From Bacillota bacterium (lineage in GTDB: Bacteria > Bacillota > Clostridia > Lachnospirales > Lachnospiraceae), in NCBI GenBank assembly GCA_023393095.1, contig JAEWMT010000094.1, positions 5,174 to 69,173 on the forward strand: DNA of 64,000 nucleotides. Direction: 5' to 3'. Position numbers and translations under genes: made by a program. This document shows, one piece after another, positions 31,773 to 41,402 of the stretch; positions within the stretch are counted from its first letter, which is position 1, and the number at the start of each line of letters is the position of its first letter. The notes below the pieces were generated by a model. That model ran no database searches. It was not told the DNA's origin and worked only from the letters and a program-made list of their open reading frames with translations.

Positions 31773-34370
31773 TTACACCTCTTTAGGATTAGGTGTTGAC
31801 ACCCAAGTAAGTATTTTTATTTGAAGTCTCTTTCGTAAGGACAAATCCTTAGAAAGTGCTTCGCTTAAATCCTTATGAAAGTATTTTATCTCATTCAATT
31901 CATCATCCGATATGCTCTTGTTGCCAAAGCGCGCCTTTTTAACTATTTCCATAAAGGATTCAAATTTCTTCTTCTTAATATAAGGACAATGCCTTTTTAC
32001 ATATTCCTCACTATCATCCAGATCGGTCTTCCTATCCGGAAGGAAATTGCTTAAGGACAGAAGTTTCTCGGTCTGTGCAAATATCAACAATGCTCTCTTA
32101 TTATAGTTACTTAATCCCGTGAATCTTCTGTGTTTTCTTATTTTGATTACCACAAACAGACCTGCTGCTAATACAAATAAGAAAAGGGTAATAATAAATA
32201 AGGTGTCCCGTATAGTGTTCTCCTTACTGATCGTTGAAGAATCAGAGGATTTATCCTGTTTCGGTTTATTTTTTTCTTTATCTATTGGGGCTTTCGTCAC
32301 TGTTGGAGCTGCTTTTGTAGGAACATTTGTAGGAGTAATATTATCTTTACTATTCTCGCTATTGAAATAAGTACTGGCACCGGATAAGTCATGTACCAAA
32401 TCCCCATTATTCTCAATCGAAGAACCCGGAGTAAAATCTACCGGAATCCATCCACATCCATCGATATACACTTCCACCCAGGCATGTGCACTTCGATCCG
32501 TAAGCTTGAAATTAATATTTTGTAATGATGATGTTTCACGACCATCTGGCGAATAAATGGTACCCATCTGAGTTTCATTCGTATCATTAAGAAGCTCAGT
32601 CAAATCATTAATTGCAACATATCCCTCCACATATCTGGCAGGGACATCCATCATCCTTAATATAAGCGTAGCTGCTGATGCATAGTGCGCACAATATCCT
32701 TTTTTATTGTCGTATAAGAAATATTCCACAAAATCCTTACCCTTAGGAAGCTCTCCGGGGGAAAGGGTATATGACGTATTTTTATTTAGGTAGTCCTTAA
32801 CATATGTTATTTTATCAAAAATACTTTTATCTTCTAAATCATTTTGTTTCTTTGTAAAATCCTTCTTAAGTCTGTCCAGACCTTTACTAGGTAGCTTGGT
32901 ATAAACCTGATTAACATAATTACGATAGGCCTTTTCGTAATTTACGTAATCCTTGTTGGTTCCCTTCAGATTTTTCAGCAGAGAATTATTACTATTACCT
33001 AAAGCAAGGTTATAGTAATAGTTAAATTCATAACTATTTTTTCTCTCTAACGGAGTAGCATACAAATCATCTTCATAGCGTATTTCATCAAGAAGGTTAT
33101 AATTCGTAAAGTAGGGAGCATAAATATAATTTTTATTAGCATTGATATATTTAACGGTCATTCTACTCCGAATTATATGATATTCCGGGATGGATAAATC
33201 CATCGCAGAATAAGGCTCCAGATTCTTTACCATCTGTTTTAGCAGCTGGTTCATCTGATTTACCGGCTGGAATTTATTATTAAACGTATTCTTAAGCAGT
33301 TTATCATATAACTTCCTATCCGCAGCGGTATGTCCCTCCCAACTGTCACCGGTATATTCTGTACCTACATATCCTTTTAAATAAATCCCCTCTGATAAAG
33401 AATCAAGGGGAGCCTTTATCATAAGCTGTTCCGAATTCGTATAGACTACTTTGCCGTCTTTACCAAGTTCTCCGCCGCGAAGGCCTCCTGTGGAAGTATT
33501 ACTACGTTCAAATAGATTATAATCATTGAATTTAGAAGTAATATCCTCAATGGAGATATTTAAAAATGCCGACTGAACATCCGATTTCATCTGATTTAGC
33601 CCTGCTATGCTGTTATATTCCTCCTTTGGCACACAAAGCTTTAGAATAAAAAACAGTACCAGACAAAATACACTCAGCCAAACAGCCACCCTGCTGTTAA
33701 TCTTATGCAGGAGCTTCAGATAATCGCCTTTTGCCGTGCGCTTTAGGGAAAAACCGGAGCGTGCCAGATATAGTGCGCAAGCAATGTATGCGATAAGATA
33801 TCTCTCCTTTGGTATAACACCGAGAAGAAAACTGATTAAAACAGGAAGGAATAGAATCAGACTGGTTAGGCTGACTAACCGGTTTCTTACAATAGATATT
33901 GTCAACATAATAATCATAGGTATCAATATCATGATAACCAGCCGGGTTGTATCTACCTCATCGGTATAGTAATCCGCTTCATAATAGAAGCCCGTATAGT
34001 TGTAACAAGCAACTAGTCTGTCAATCACCAAATTTTCTAATATATAAAAGCTGTTTACTAATGCAGGCAGACGGCTGAATAAATATAGTCCGTAAAAGAG
34101 AGTCGCAAAAAATAGTTTAACAAAATCATAAGAAGGTATTATGAATAAAAGAAACATAATACCCGAACACAGAATCACTGACAAATTGACCATAAATAAA
34201 TTTACCGGAATATTCAGACATTTTATTAAAATTGACCCGGTACTCCAGCTTCCAAACATGATAGCAAGAATCTGAATCGCCCTTTCCAATAACCGAAATC
34301 CCGATTTTTTCTCATCTTTAATAAAATATGAATTATCTATAAAAAGTCCATCCTGTTGAGCTTTATCCAA
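31773..34370 (-). CDS. Membrane-bound transglutaminase-like protein
   Basis: This 865-residue protein has about six N-terminal helices (residues 25-260), an extracellular region, a transglutaminase core with catalytic Cys in KKGYCAHYASAATLILRMMD (about 560-580), His in RSAHAWVEVY and Asp in GWIPVDFTPG, a low-complexity Thr/Pro/Lys linker, one more helix (TLFIITLFLFVLAAGLFVVI) and a C-terminal cytoplasmic domain. This is the TgpA/DUF3488 type that is regularly encoded after MoxR and DUF58 genes, as here. It may cross-link or cleave extracellular proteins. It is the last gene of the three-gene operon. Confidence 0.88.
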   Translation of the reverse strand: MDKAQQDGLFIDNSYFIKDEKKSGFRLLERAIQILAIMFGSWSTGSILIKCLNIPVNLFMVNLSVILCSGIMFLLFIIPSYDFVKLFFATLFYGLYLFSRLPALVNSFYILENLVIDRLVACYNYTGFYYEADYYTDEVDTTRLVIMILIPMIIMLTISIVRNRLVSLTSLILFLPVLISFLLGVIPKERYLIAYIACALYLARSGFSLKRTAKGDYLKLLHKINSRVAVWLSVFCLVLFFILKLCVPKEEYNSIAGLNQMKSDVQSAFLNISIEDITSKFNDYNLFERSNTSTGGLRGGELGKDGKVVYTNSEQLMIKAPLDSLSEGIYLKGYVGTEYTGDSWEGHTAADRKLYDKLLKNTFNNKFQPVNQMNQLLKQMVKNLEPYSAMDLSIPEYHIIRSRMTVKYINANKNYIYAPYFTNYNLLDEIRYEDDLYATPLERKNSYEFNYYYNLALGNSNNSLLKNLKGTNKDYVNYEKAYRNYVNQVYTKLPSKGLDRLKKDFTKKQNDLEDKSIFDKITYVKDYLNKNTSYTLSPGELPKGKDFVEYFLYDNKKGYCAHYASAATLILRMMDVPARYVEGYVAINDLTELLNDTNETQMGTIYSPDGRETSSLQNINFKLTDRSAHAWVEVYIDGCGWIPVDFTPGSSIENNGDLVHDLSGASTYFNSENSKDNITPTNVPTKAAPTVTKAPIDKEKNKPKQDKSSDSSTISKENTIRDTLFIITLFLFVLAAGLFVVIKIRKHRRFTGLSNYNKRALLIFAQTEKLLSLSNFLPDRKTDLDDSEEYVKRHCPYIKKKKFESFMEIVKKARFGNKSISDDELNEIKYFHKDLSEALSKDLSLRKRLQIKILTWVSTPNPKEV

Positions 34371-34452
34371 ATACTCACCACCATTTCTAAATTAATACAG
34401 CCATCTCATTGATTCATGACCCGTAAGACTGTACATACGCATATCGTACAGC

Positions 34453-35670
34453 TTACAGTGCATCTGACTGCACCATATCCTGTCTTATATTTCCGATATC
34501 CATTGGCCTCAGATCAATTCCGGCGTCCTTGGACTTTAGTAACAGGTCGGTTACAAAAGCCTGATTTTCCAAGGAACGCTTTTGTCTTTTCATATATAAC
34601 AATTGCCTTGAGTATGCTTTCAGTCTAGACAATGAATCGATCATAGATGCAAAAACTTCACCTGTGATCAAGATCAGATCGGAATAACTGTCATGTGTAA
34701 ACTCAGCCATATAGGTAGACAATGTATCAAGTTCTTGTGAATAAGGTTTGGCCTGTAGTAGCCCATCAATTGCCTCATATAAATCACTCTCTGCACTTAT
34801 ACATACTCTCCTGCAGGCTCCCAGTTTTTCATCAAACCAGGACAAATAATGCATATGCCCTTTCATCATCAGTGTGTAGGAAAGGGTTAGCGCGCATTCT
34901 AAAATTGCATCCATGTAATAAAGCATATTCTCCGTTGCCGGTACATACATATTGACGAAGATCAGTACGGAGCAGTTCACCGGATCACTAAACTCTTTTA
35001 TCATTAGCTTATCATATTTACTGCTAAGCTTCCAGTGCACTCTCTGTAGACGATCTCCCTCCCGATAGTCTCTAATTTCAAATACCTCCGAAGGATCATC
35101 CCCCTTCTTTACAGGGGAATAATTATCACTCTCGATAAAATTACTATTCCGATTAATAATATCATTATCCTCAAGTTCATAATAAGAAGGAAGTACTGCT
35201 ATCTTTATTTGGCTCTTAAACTTCCTTTTAAGGGAGAACATCTTGAAATAATCATAGAATCGTATCCCTTCCAGCGTTATCTCCATATTGCCTGAGTATT
35301 GCGATGTTAAGTTAAAAATAACCGAGGTCTTTGTTCTGGAATCCATAGAAGCACTAATCGTTTTCTTATAAATCTTCGATGAATAAGCATTTTTATACGT
35401 AATATATATTTTTATAAAAGCAACAGGAAATATAGTTGTATTATTTAACTGAATGGAGACCGGTATCTTGCCTCCCTTATTTGCCATATAAATAATTGGA
35501 ACCAGTTCTGCCCTTATTCTTCCATAATAATAGCATAATAAACCGAACAGTAAAAATGGTATCAAAAGAATTGTCAGGAAAACAACACTAATATAATACT
35601 CATTATATAAAATCGACAGTAACCCTACTAACGCCAAAAAAATCAGATACCGCAATTTATTCCGAAGCAT
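34453..35670 (-). CDS. DUF58 protein of the MoxR operon
   Basis: This 405-residue protein has two N-terminal helices (LRYLIFLALVGLLSILYNEY and VFLTILLIPFLLFGLLCYYY) and a cytoplasmic domain with the DUF58 signature (about 195-215: IRDYREGDRLQRVHWKLSS). Its C-terminal part has the DSYSDLILITGE-type fold related to von Willebrand A domains. MoxR-DUF58 pairs are thought to act as an ATPase with its adaptor, in assembly or activation of partner proteins. The gene lies 18 bases after moxR and 82 bases before the transglutaminase gene. Confidence 0.88.
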   Translation of the reverse strand: MLRNKLRYLIFLALVGLLSILYNEYYISVVFLTILLIPFLLFGLLCYYYGRIRAELVPIIYMANKGGKIPVSIQLNNTTIFPVAFIKIYITYKNAYSSKIYKKTISASMDSRTKTSVIFNLTSQYSGNMEITLEGIRFYDYFKMFSLKRKFKSQIKIAVLPSYYELEDNDIINRNSNFIESDNYSPVKKGDDPSEVFEIRDYREGDRLQRVHWKLSSKYDKLMIKEFSDPVNCSVLIFVNMYVPATENMLYYMDAILECALTLSYTLMMKGHMHYLSWFDEKLGACRRVCISAESDLYEAIDGLLQAKPYSQELDTLSTYMAEFTHDSYSDLILITGEVFASMIDSLSRLKAYSRQLLYMKRQKRSLENQAFVTDLLLKSKDAGIDLRPMDIGNIRQDMVQSDAL

Positions 35671-35688
35671 CCGTTCACCAATGCCTTT

Positions 35689-36654
35689 CTAAACATTTGC
35701 ATAAATTTCTTTTGATACAATTCTTGGTTTTTTTACACTTCCCAGAATATTATCTAAGAGGTTGTCCACCGTAATATTATTAACTCTCGCTTTTGACTTT
35801 AGTATAATTCTATGCGCTGCAACATCCTTAAAGACATACCCTACATCCTCCGGAATTGCATAGCTTCTTCTATTTAAAAATGCAGATGCTTTCACCATAT
35901 TCATCAAAGCAAGAGAGCCTCTCGGACTTACTCCAAGTTCAATCATAGGATTTATTCTCGTTTGATGTACCAGTATCGTAATATATTCATAAATAGAATC
36001 ATGAATATATACCTCTTCCACCTGGTTTTGCATTGCAAGAATTTCCTCTTTCTCTACAATACGTAACATATGATCCAGAGGGTTAACATTCTGGCGTTTC
36101 TTTAGAATATCAATCTCACTCCTGATATCCGGATATCCCATGGTCAGTCTTACCATAAAGCGATCCAGTTGGGATTCTGGAAGCATCTGTGTTCCGATTG
36201 AACCAATCGGGTTCTGCGTTGCCATAACTACAAAAGGCTTTGGAACTTCCCTTGTAACGCTGTCCACAGTTATCTTCCCCTCCTCCATAACCTCTAACAG
36301 AGCAGACTGAGTCTTAGAGGATGTTCTATTGATCTCATCAGCCAGAAACAGATTACACATGATTGCTCCGGGTTTATATTGATAACTTTCCCCGTCCTTA
36401 TTCAGTAGGTGAAAGCCAACAACATCTGTTGGTAATACATCCGGTGTAAATTGCAGACGATGGTAATCCAGAGCCATTGATTTTGAAAATGCCAATGCAA
36501 GGGTTGTCTTACCTACCCCGGGATTGTCTTCAAGTAATATATGACCCTTTGCCAATATTGCCATCAATACTTTCCCCACAATATTTTGTTTTCCTATCAC
36601 AACTTTATTAATCTCATTCATTACTTGTATAATTTTAGCATCTATCGACTCCAT
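35689..36654 (-). CDS. MoxR-family AAA ATPase
   Basis: This 321-residue AAA+ protein has Walker A LLEDNPGVGKTTLALAF (about 42-58), Walker B LFLADEINRTSSKTQSALLE, sensor VMATQNPIGSIGTQMLPESQ and a C-terminal helical lid. It heads the MoxR-DUF58-transglutaminase operon, a common unit for maturation of envelope proteins. An ATG 21 bases upstream is in frame, but AGGAAGG selects ATG 36654. Confidence 0.9.
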   Translation of the reverse strand: MESIDAKIIQVMNEINKVVIGKQNIVGKVLMAILAKGHILLEDNPGVGKTTLALAFSKSMALDYHRLQFTPDVLPTDVVGFHLLNKDGESYQYKPGAIMCNLFLADEINRTSSKTQSALLEVMEEGKITVDSVTREVPKPFVVMATQNPIGSIGTQMLPESQLDRFMVRLTMGYPDIRSEIDILKKRQNVNPLDHMLRIVEKEEILAMQNQVEEVYIHDSIYEYITILVHQTRINPMIELGVSPRGSLALMNMVKASAFLNRRSYAIPEDVGYVFKDVAAHRIILKSKARVNNITVDNLLDNILGSVKKPRIVSKEIYANV

Positions 36655-36966
36655 ATGATACGCCCTTCCTAGCATTGTAATTTCTTGTATATTATATCAT
36701 AGAAATAATATATATCAAAGGATTTGTAAACCATAAGTATATTATATGTTTCAGTTCAGCCTATGATGGCGCGAGGTTTATTCTGAGAGTGAAGCGAAGT
36801 CAAAGTCACAGAAAACCCGAGGCACACATGAGCGAAATTATATGTTACCATTTAGCCATAAGACTAGATTGTAACATATATTTTGTGAACAACCTCCTTA
36901 TGTATTGACTTATATCTTAAAATGATTAAAATTAATCTATGATAATATAGGGAGGTAGCGAAAAAC
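36655..36966. other. Divergent spacer with inverted repeat
   Basis: No gene is seen. ATATGTTAC (36840-36848) and GTAACATAT (36871-36879) form an inverted repeat, and the promoter of the rightward foldase gene is at 36905-36932. A segment at 36762-36830 is relatively GC-rich with nothing recognisable. Confidence 0.5.
36905..36932 (+). promoter_or_regulatory. Promoter of the foldase-like gene
   Basis: TTGACT (36905-36910), a 16-base spacer and TAAAAT (36927-36932) match sigma-A. The start codon lies about 35 bases downstream. Confidence 0.6.
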
Positions 36967-38067
36967 GTGAACAATTCCAAAAAACTTAAAGCCAAAAAAG
37001 TAAAAGAAGTAAAATTAAGTGAAAAACCAATTACAAGTATATCAAAACCTTGGATTATTACGTCCATCGTATTAATTGTAGCGCTGATTGGGGCTTTACT
37101 CTTTGACCAGCTCTACCAGCCGACACTTATGAAGATTGATGGCAAAAAATATCACCTGAGGGATGTATCCTTTTATTTCTATAATGTTGAATCCAGTTAT
37201 GATTATTATAACCAGATGCTGGGCGGTAAATACTGGGATCAAAAATCTGATGAAAAATCCGGTAAAACAATCCGTGATTTAGCAAAAGAGGAAGCCATCA
37301 ACTCTACCATTAGATACGAAGTCCTATACAAGGAAGCATTATCGAATGGTTATAAATTAACTAGTGATGAGAAAAAGACGATTAGTCAAAATGTTGATTC
37401 CCTGCTAAATGGACAAATCACAAAAGATATCATTAAGAAAAATAATTTTACAAAAGCATATCTTACTAAAATGCTTAGTAGGACAACCCTTGGCGACCGT
37501 TATCGTAAGGATCAGATTAAGGCTTTGAAAATTGACGAGGATAAGATTAAAGCAGGTATCTCTACTACTGACTACAGAGAATATAAAATTGAAACTATTT
37601 ATGCTTCCACACAATCTACGGATGCTGATGGAAAGCTCGTCGATTTTACTGATAAACAGAAAAAGACTGTATATGATAAACTTAATAGCTATTATGATAA
37701 GGCGAAGTCGTCCTCAGATTGGTCAAAGCTCGTTCCGACAAAAGAAACCGATTTAAGGTATAAGGAAGATAGCTTCATCAAGAGCGATACTACCTATTCC
37801 GAAGATTTTGAGAATATGATGATGAAAATGAATAACGGTGACATCAGTGAAATCTATACAGATAAGACCGGTTATTATATTGTCCGAATGAAGGATAATA
37901 ATGCTAAAGATCGTTATGAAAGTGCTGTTCAGAGTGCTATCACCAATGAAGAAAATTCAAAATTTGATGATTTGTATAAATCAAAAATATTAACAAAGCA
38001 TAAATATAACTTAAACAATAAAGCATTAGGGCACTTAAAAATGGGATCCATTACAATCGGTTCTTAA
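36967..38067 (+). CDS. Membrane-anchored peptidyl-prolyl isomerase-like foldase (PrsA/SurA type)
   Basis: This 366-residue protein has a basic cytoplasmic N-terminus, one membrane helix (PWIITSIVLIVALIGALLFD), a SurA-type helical domain (about 60-190: IRDLAKEEAINSTIRYEVLY) and a parvulin-like region (about 200-320: YREYKIETIYASTQ, NGDISEIYTDKTGYYIVRMK). Such proteins help exported proteins fold on the outer face of the membrane. There is no lipobox cysteine, so unlike Bacillus PrsA it is held by the helix. It starts with GTG at 36967, 10 bases after GGAGGT. Confidence 0.8.
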   Translation: MNNSKKLKAKKVKEVKLSEKPITSISKPWIITSIVLIVALIGALLFDQLYQPTLMKIDGKKYHLRDVSFYFYNVESSYDYYNQMLGGKYWDQKSDEKSGKTIRDLAKEEAINSTIRYEVLYKEALSNGYKLTSDEKKTISQNVDSLLNGQITKDIIKKNNFTKAYLTKMLSRTTLGDRYRKDQIKALKIDEDKIKAGISTTDYREYKIETIYASTQSTDADGKLVDFTDKQKKTVYDKLNSYYDKAKSSSDWSKLVPTKETDLRYKEDSFIKSDTTYSEDFENMMMKMNNGDISEIYTDKTGYYIVRMKDNNAKDRYESAVQSAITNEENSKFDDLYKSKILTKHKYNLNNKALGHLKMGSITIGS

Positions 38068-38192
38068 GTAATAGAAATAATCAAATCTAATATTCCTGGT
38101 TATTGAATTAAGATTATCATATCTGATTACTGCTATGAATAAAATTCTCCTTTCATGAAATAATATAGATAAATTTCAGAAAGGAGGATATC

Positions 38193-38402
38193 ATGGCAAA
38201 GAATAAAAGTAATAGCTCTAAAAACAGCTCATCGGGCAGTAGTAAAAACAGTACCTCCGGAAGCAGCAAGAACAGTGCCGGTGGAAGCAGCAAGAATAGT
38301 GCCGGTGGAAGCAGCAAGAACAGTGCCGGTGGTTCCATGAAGGATAGTCATGCACAGGTTCCGGACAATGGTCCTTCCCGCAGTGGCCCAGGCGGAGAAT
38401 AG
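38193..38402 (+). CDS. Small Ser/Asn/Gly-rich repeat protein
   Basis: This 69-residue protein is not recognised. It is made of about five copies of an 8-residue unit, S-S-K-N-S-A-G-G, and ends in a proline-rich tail (HAQVPDNGPSRSGPGGE). The last DNA repeats are nearly exact 24-base copies. There is no signal or membrane segment. The ribosome site AAAGGAGGATATC is very strong, so it is a real gene. It could be a disordered spore or cell-surface component; function is unknown. Confidence 0.65.
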   Translation: MAKNKSNSSKNSSSGSSKNSTSGSSKNSAGGSSKNSAGGSSKNSAGGSMKDSHAQVPDNGPSRSGPGGE

Positions 38403-38416
38403 CAACAATAATTTAT

Positions 38417-38616
38417 AGAGACTATCGCAAAATGTTCCATGGTATAAGGAACTCTATGTAATCTTCATAATGCTTAGTATAGAAGACATGTTATTGATTT
38501 TGTATATCAGATATAAACATTTATGTACAAATATTTGATATATAATCGATAGTCTTCCAGTCTGTGTGAGAAGATTATTTGGAGTTCCTTATTTCATGTA
38601 TATTGTAATAGTCCCT
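38417..38616. repeat. MITE-like palindromic element, diverged copy
   Basis: The ends are AGAGACTATCGCAAAA and TTGTAATAGTCCCT. Inner arms GGTATAAGGAACTC and GGAGTTCCTTAT, and AGAAGAC/GTCTTC, form nested stems. The core (GATTTTGTATATCAGATAT, GTACAAATATTTGATATA) matches the core of the 46455-46667 element. Confidence 0.65.
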
Positions 38617-38621
38617 GTTAT

Positions 38622-39287
38622 TCAACATCTGGTCATCATAGCTCCACCCGGACCGTATGGAATAACAAAGGTCGGTATCCCTGTAGCAAATGGTGCTATA
38701 TCATACACTTGAAAGTATATTACTAATCCTTTGTTTGTAAGATAGAAATTATTGATTTTAAAGGACTCTTCAACTAATTTCTTATAATCATCAAAATACA
38801 TTGCATTTCCTTGTGCCAATTGTACTTCAATTTGCTGTATTACAGTCTGTATGATGAATTCCTTAACATCACTTCGGTTAGGGAAAAAATCGGCTAACTC
38901 CATTTTTCTACTCCCCAACAAATCCCAGGTATCTGAAGTTCGCGTCGTAAGGCCATGTGCCCCGCCGGTATATTCATATTGATCAAAGTATAGGCTAAGT
39001 ACGCAATTCTGATTATAGGTAACCGCAAAGGTTACATATGCTTCAAATTGATGAATTGGATATTGGTTCATTACGGAATACTCATAATCGACCATAGCCA
39101 TCTGAAATAGATTCATCACATTGGATTTTTCATACATAACTGCTTTCGTTCTGTATAACGTATTTAATTTATATGACAGTGTTTGAAATTCAGAAGAAAC
39201 GAATTTCGGATATTTTATTGTATAACTCAGAATGAGATGACCTTTATAATACATATCCTGTTGTATTACTTTCTCCCTTACTATCAT
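38622..39287 (-). CDS. DUF3298/DUF4163-family protein
   Basis: This 221-residue protein matches the extracellular domain of RsiV-like proteins, with a DUF4163-like N-terminal half and DUF3298 C-terminal half (YEYTGGAHGLTTRTSDTWDL is the signature, about 105-125). It lacks the N-terminal anti-sigma part and membrane helix of RsiV, and no secretion signal is clear. In RsiV this fold binds lysozyme; whether that holds here is unknown. ATG 39287 after GGAAGGG is preferred; in-frame ATG 39320 and TTG 39302 are alternatives. Confidence 0.7.
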   Translation of the reverse strand: MIVREKVIQQDMYYKGHLILSYTIKYPKFVSSEFQTLSYKLNTLYRTKAVMYEKSNVMNLFQMAMVDYEYSVMNQYPIHQFEAYVTFAVTYNQNCVLSLYFDQYEYTGGAHGLTTRTSDTWDLLGSRKMELADFFPNRSDVKEFIIQTVIQQIEVQLAQGNAMYFDDYKKLVEESFKINNFYLTNKGLVIYFQVYDIAPFATGIPTFVIPYGPGGAMMTRC

Positions 39288-39559
39288 CTGATACCCTTCC
39301 AAAATACAGCCCCCTATCATTAAATCTAATTGAGATAAGCTCTCAACACATCTTATGCCCGGGTATTATCCGATATTCTTGTCTTATAAAATTCATTTTT
39401 ATGAAAACATGCTGCCATATGAGTTTCATGTTATACAAGTATTTTACCCCTCTAATACTTCCCATGACAAAAACTTAGAATTAAGACCTAACATATGTAA
39501 CTTGAACTAGTCCTGCTGCATATATAAATAGTGAATAAATTGTAAAGGAGTGTCATATC

Positions 39560-39892
39560 ATGGGAAATGTGTTGACTGTTTTCGGATTTCTTACATTGCC
39601 AGGTTTGGTTAATGGCACCAATATCTTAATAATATTTATTTTGTTGGTAATCGTATTCTTCTTGCTGGGTATTGTTATAGGCTTTCATATAAATTCGAAT
39701 AAACGCATTACCAAGGATGACATAACTACAGGTAAATCAAATACTACAGGGAAATCCAAGACGGTAAGTGCGTTTGAACAAGACATCATCAGGGATGATA
39801 CAACACACCAGATTAACAACTCCTACCATTCACCCTCCCATCATAATCATCATAAACATTCTACAAAATATACGATTACTTCAATCAAATAA
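39560..39892 (+). CDS. Small membrane protein with His-rich tail
   Basis: This 110-residue protein is not recognised. It has one strong membrane helix (ILIIFILLVIVFFLLGIVIG, about 22-42), a Thr/Ser/Lys-rich cytoplasmic or external region and a histidine cluster near the end (HSPSHHNHHKH) that could bind metal. The ribosome site AAAGGAGTGTCATATC is good. Confidence 0.65.
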   Translation: MGNVLTVFGFLTLPGLVNGTNILIIFILLVIVFFLLGIVIGFHINSNKRITKDDITTGKSNTTGKSKTVSAFEQDIIRDDTTHQINNSYHSPSHHNHHKHSTKYTITSIK

Positions 39893-39898
39893 TCTGTT

Positions 39899-39934
39899 AA
39901 GGCTGCCTATAATCAAAGATGTTGAGGCAGCCTT
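39899..39934 (+). terminator. Hairpin after the small membrane protein gene
   Basis: AAGGCTGCCT (39899-39908) pairs perfectly with AGGCAGCCTT (39925-39934). There is no immediate T-run; a T-rich stretch follows about 17 bases later, so termination is likely but not classical. Confidence 0.55.
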
Positions 39935-40038
39935 ACAGGTATTTCATCTCTTTTTAATTTCTGTTTACATTCATAAGTCATTATGCTATACTTCCGCTAA
40001 TAATTATTATTGACTTAAAACAAAAAGTGGAGGTGTCT

Positions 40039-40731
40039 ATGAAAACAATCGGTCTAATCGGGGGTATGAGCTGGGAAAGTACGGTTTCTTACTATCAGAT
40101 TATAAATCGGGAAATAAAAAAGAAACTGGGCGGCTTTCATTCTTCTAAATGTATCCTTTATAGTGTTGATTTTCATGAAATTGAAGAATGTCAGTCTAGT
40201 GGTGAATGGGATAAAAGTGCGGACATTCTAACTAACGCAGCACTCAGTCTGGAAAAGGCAGGTGCCGATTTTATCATTATCTGTACCAATACCATGCACA
40301 AAGTCGCTGATGCTATTCAGAAGAAACTGCATGTTCCATTATTACATATTGCCGAAGTTACTGCTGAGGAATTACTAAAGAATTCTGTTACTAACGTAGC
40401 ACTACTCGGAACCCGGTATACAATGGAACAGGATTTTTATAAGTCAAAGTTAATTGATCACGGAATTAAGGTTATCATACCAGAAGAAAACGACAGGGAA
40501 TTTATTAACCATACCATTTTTCAAGAATTATGCCTCGGAATTATGAACGAAGCATCACGGCAGCAGCTACTTTCAATCTGTAGTAAACTTTATGACCAAG
40601 GTGCTCAGGGTATTATTCTTGGTTGTACTGAGATCGGATTGCTAATCAATCAGGAAAGTGTGGATATTCCTCTGTTTGATACAACCCTGATCCACGCTAA
40701 AAGTGCCGCAAGATACAGTATGGAGGGTTAG
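40039..40731 (+). CDS. Aspartate/glutamate racemase family protein
   Basis: This 230-residue protein belongs to the Asp/Glu racemase family (RacD/YgeA type). It begins MKTIGLIGGMSWESTVSYYQ and has the two cysteines of the active site in ICTNTMHKV (about residue 83) and GIILGCTEIGLLI (about 195). It would interconvert L- and D-aspartate or a related amino acid. An upstream GTG (40027) is in frame, but GGAGGT lies between the two, selecting ATG 40039. Confidence 0.88.
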   Translation: MKTIGLIGGMSWESTVSYYQIINREIKKKLGGFHSSKCILYSVDFHEIEECQSSGEWDKSADILTNAALSLEKAGADFIIICTNTMHKVADAIQKKLHVPLLHIAEVTAEELLKNSVTNVALLGTRYTMEQDFYKSKLIDHGIKVIIPEENDREFINHTIFQELCLGIMNEASRQQLLSICSKLYDQGAQGIILGCTEIGLLINQESVDIPLFDTTLIHAKSAARYSMEG

Positions 40732-40861
40732 TTCAACCCTTCGTATTATATCTGACATTCCGAACAATTTCCTTTCCGTGAAGCCCGCATCCTGTACGGA
40801 ATGCATTTTATTTCATCGACAATAAAAAGCACTTTGTGATACAGTGACAATATCATATTTA

Positions 40862-41113
40862 TTATCTGTCTGTCTTATCTGAGGAGGTAAATTCTCTATT
40901 AATTTTATCACGAATCTCGTTGCTATCTGAAGAAACCGAGCTTTTCGTCTCTATTCCTTCCCTTTTCAAATGTTCTTTTTCCTTTTCCTTACGATATCTT
41001 TGATTTGACTGCTTGCTCACATTAACCTCCATCTGCCGCTTCTGCAGCAACATATACTGAGCGAAAAGTACGTTCCGTGCTTTTTGCCGGTTGAATAATG
41101 TTTTTCTTTTCAA
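40862..41113 (-). CDS. Small basic hypothetical protein
   Basis: This 83-residue protein is not recognised. It is highly charged and helical (RQKARNVLFAQYMLLQKRQM, then RYRKEKEKEHLKREG) and ends in a Ser/Asp-rich stretch. It starts with TTG at 41113 after AAGGGGTAGG. The TTG start and low complexity leave some doubt that it is translated. Confidence 0.4.
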   Translation of the reverse strand: MKRKTLFNRQKARNVLFAQYMLLQKRQMEVNVSKQSNQRYRKEKEKEHLKREGIETKSSVSSDSNEIRDKINREFTSSDKTDR

Positions 41114-41402
41114 CCTACCCCTTTATTCAGTTCTGTAAAATTATTATGTCTAAATCAATATTATCTATACACTATAAAACTTTAAATCTTACGAAGAACG
41201 ATTGGATTACTTACATAATATTTTGGGTAAGTATTCATTGATTACATATATTGACCCTGCTCTTAAAATAAATGCATGTAACGGTATAAATTACGTATAA
41301 CATACAGATAATCTGTAAAATTATATATTGACGAATGAATGAATGAGTTTTAGAAATTCTTAATGACTTTAAAACTCGACTTAATACGGAAGGATAATAT
41401 TT

